Below are positions 5,672 through 7,284 of a stretch of DNA of 7,284 nucleotides, piece by piece (position 1 is the first letter of the stretch; every line of letters starts with the position of its first letter). Both the position numbers and the translations under genes were made by a program. Source of the stretch: Amoebophilaceae bacterium (GTDB lineage Bacteria; Bacteroidota; Bacteroidia; Cytophagales; Amoebophilaceae); contig JALOLY010000046.1 of NCBI GenBank assembly GCA_025455725.1, positions 1-7,284 on the forward strand, in the 5' to 3' direction. Under the pieces are notes generated by a model, which did no database searches, was not told the DNA's origin, and saw only the letters and a list, made by a program, of their open reading frames with translations.

Positions 5672-7284
5672 TTATTTCCCAAGGACATCAAAACTTATGC
5701 TCCTCAGCTCCTCGGCAGTCTCACTGAGGCCCAAGTATTTCGCTAAGGACACAAAGAAGAGCAGTGTCTCCTCGGCAGTCCTGCGTTGACTCTCATAGGG
5801 CTTTGCTTGGATCGTACGCATGTTGTGTAGTCTATCAGCTAGCTTGACATACAACACTCGCTTGTCCTCGGCTCCCAAGAGTCTATGGATATTTTCAGGA
5901 TGGGAGAGCCGCACTTTGTAAAGTGTTTCCTTATTGCTCTCCATGTGTGTTACGCCATTGACAACGTCGCGTACTTCTTTGTTAAACAACAACTCTATCT
6001 GCTCCAAGGTTAGAGGAGTATCTTCTACTGTATCGTGCAGCAGCGCTCCCAATACAGTGGCTTCTTCAGTGTCGTAATCTAGCACGATTTGAGCTACGGC
6101 AATCGGATGCAAGTAAAACGGCTCACCACTCTTTCGCATCATCGGTCCATGGTAATCTTTAATCAAATCGATGGCTTTTTGTACTAAAGCTAGATCAGCT
6201 GATGAACGTTCCTTGACAGCTTGGAGAAAAGCTTGTTCTTGCTCTTGTGCGCCTGGATAGGTACCATCAGCCCGTGGCCATTCAGCTCCTAAATTCATCT
6301 GCGGGCTGTCCATGTCTTTGGAGCGTACCTCGCGGAGGTTAACAGGAATGACATAAACCAGCGTAAGTGCCTCCCCCTGCCTGATCATGCTGCTGTAGCC
6401 GTAGTGTGCCTTCACAATACGTTCGTTGGCGAGTAAGGGCATATCTGCTGATACTTCAGGATTTTTGGTGATTACTTCCCCTATTTGTGCTATGTAGCAT
6501 GCCTCCAATTGGGGCGATGTGGAGGCAGCGGTGATGACGAATCGTAGTGCATTGACCTTCTTCACGTGATCGGGACTTACAGAATCTATAGTGTAGCCCA
6601 GTTGTGTATCATCTATTGCCAGCATACACGGCACCTCTTTTTTAGCTACTAAATGCATGAAGTCAAAGCTGTTGAGTATTACCTTCTTCATCTTTTCTAC
6701 ATCGCATTGTAGTTGTTTTTGTAGGGTACGCACTACTACCCTGGGTTCATATTTTTTGGTATATAGTGCACGTCGCAAGGTTTGTAAAAAGTTGTCGAGC
6801 AATAAATTTTCTACCCGGTCGAGTAACAAAAACCCAGTGGTACGGTGTACAAACCGATCCATATGCAGGGCCATAGGAGTCAGCTGATCGGTGAGTTGTT
6901 GGGCTAGCTCTGTTAAGTCTTTTTTGCTGTTCTCTTGTCGGCTGCGCTCTAGAAGTCGCTTACTCAAGTTTGCTACATCGCCTAGCTTCTCTATGCCGGC
7001 GTCTTTAAGAATACTGATAAACCGCATTTGTGTCTCTGTAGTAGACAAGAGCTCTTTTTGTGATTCTTGGTTATCCTGAACCAATTGTTCCCGCTGTGTA
7101 ACTAGAGTGTCAAAGCTCTCCTGTTTTCTGCGTGCAAAGAGCAGGATGATAAAAACGCCAACGGTACACTGATATAGTATCAGGCTACTAGAAATAACGG
7201 TAAACGACAAGTGTATGGTAGAGGTCCAGAAATATGTATAAAAAAACACACCTGCCAGTATACCTAAGGTACTTAGAAGCAGTA
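5672..7284 (-). CDS. Membrane-anchored protein with C-terminal RelA/SpoT-type HD hydrolase domain (5' partial)
   Basis: The frame stays open to the right edge, and the GTG at 7249 falls inside a hydrophobic segment, so the true start is probably beyond the window. Numbering here is from that GTG. A first hydrophobic stretch spans the edge to residue 8, and a second (about 12-39) ends in ARRKQ, which places the rest in the cytoplasm. Residues about 45-125 look like coiled coil. Residues about 130-345 are a mixed region that I do not recognise. Residues about 350-525 match the HD hydrolase of RSH enzymes: RKSGEPFYLHP (Arg372, His381), LLHDTVEDT (His405, Asp406, Glu409, Asp410), NGVTHM, KLADRLHNMRT (Asp472, Asn476). 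All Mn- and substrate-binding motifs appear intact, so (p)ppGpp hydrolysis is the likely activity, by inference. The protein stops where the synthetase domain would begin in SpoT, so there is no synthetase, TGS or ACT domain. It lies upstream of murG on the same strand, with a 115-base gap. Confidence 0.85.
   Translation of the reverse strand, partial: LLLSTLGILAGVFFYTYFWTSTIHLSFTVISSSLILYQCTVGVFIILLFARRKQESFDTLVTQREQLVQDNQESQKELLSTTETQMRFISILKDAGIEKLGDVANLSKRLLERSRQENSKKDLTELAQQLTDQLTPMALHMDRFVHRTTGFLLLDRVENLLLDNFLQTLRRALYTKKYEPRVVVRTLQKQLQCDVEKMKKVILNSFDFMHLVAKKEVPCMLAIDDTQLGYTIDSVSPDHVKKVNALRFVITAASTSPQLEACYIAQIGEVITKNPEVSADMPLLANERIVKAHYGYSSMIRQGEALTLVYVIPVNLREVRSKDMDSPQMNLGAEWPRADGTYPGAQEQEQAFLQAVKERSSADLALVQKAIDLIKDYHGPMMRKSGEPFYLHPIAVAQIVLDYDTEEATVLGALLHDTVEDTPLTLEQIELLFNKEVRDVVNGVTHMESNKETLYKVRLSHPENIHRLLGAEDKRVLYVKLADRLHNMRTIQAKPYESQRRTAEETLLFFVSLAKYLGLSETAEELRSISFDVLGK

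Noticed and set aside
5672..7249. Treating the HD-domain gene as complete with GTG at 7249
   Set aside because: The upstream frame is open to the window edge and encodes more hydrophobic residues (LLLSTLGILAG), so the GTG would cut a membrane segment in half.

Overview
The window looks like part of the chromosome of a Bacteroidota bacterium, most plausibly a host-associated one (Amoebophilus/Cardinium-like or another protist endosymbiont lineage). The phylum call rests on the proteins. The LspA carries the long extracytoplasmic insert and the FYGQVIDM...FPIFNIADAA signature that I associate with Bacteroidota. MurC and MurG have the lengths and motif variants of that phylum, and start sites lack clear Shine-Dalgarno sequences. 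The host-associated call is weaker. It comes from the left-edge gene, whose C-terminal half matches from memory a module repeated in proteins of Chlamydia-related and other amoeba-associated bacteria. By eye the base composition is near balanced, not strongly AT-rich as in Amoebophilus or Cardinium, so the genus is left open.

Layout. Bases 1-1056 (+) hold the 3' part of a large coiled-coil protein with internal repeats and a conserved C-terminal globular module; its start lies left of the window. Bases 1135-2289 (+) encode a group I (IscS/NifS-type) cysteine desulfurase. Bases 2396-3034 (+) encode lipoprotein signal peptidase LspA. The strand then flips with only 3 bases between stop codons: murC (4432-3038, -) and murG (5556-4429, -) overlap by an ATGA. 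After a 115-base gap, bases 7284-5672 (-) hold the 3' part of a membrane-anchored protein that ends in a RelA/SpoT-type HD hydrolase domain without synthetase, TGS or ACT domains. Its start lies beyond the right edge.

How the genes work together. MurG and MurC are the lipid II-forming glycosyltransferase and the first amino-acid ligase of peptidoglycan synthesis, and LspA matures lipoproteins, so the centre of the window is an envelope-biogenesis block. The murG-murC pair is detached from its usual division/cell-wall neighbours: ftsW is not upstream and ftsQ is not downstream. The HD protein may link envelope-associated signalling to (p)ppGpp turnover. The cysteine desulfurase supplies sulfur for Fe-S clusters and tRNA thiolation and is not obviously linked to its neighbours.

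I saw no tRNA, rRNA, CRISPR array, insertion sequence or convincing terminator. No gene-free stretch exceeds about 115 bases. The most unusual items are the two edge proteins: the coiled-coil/module protein and the membrane-tethered hydrolase-only RSH-like protein. Both are cut by the window.
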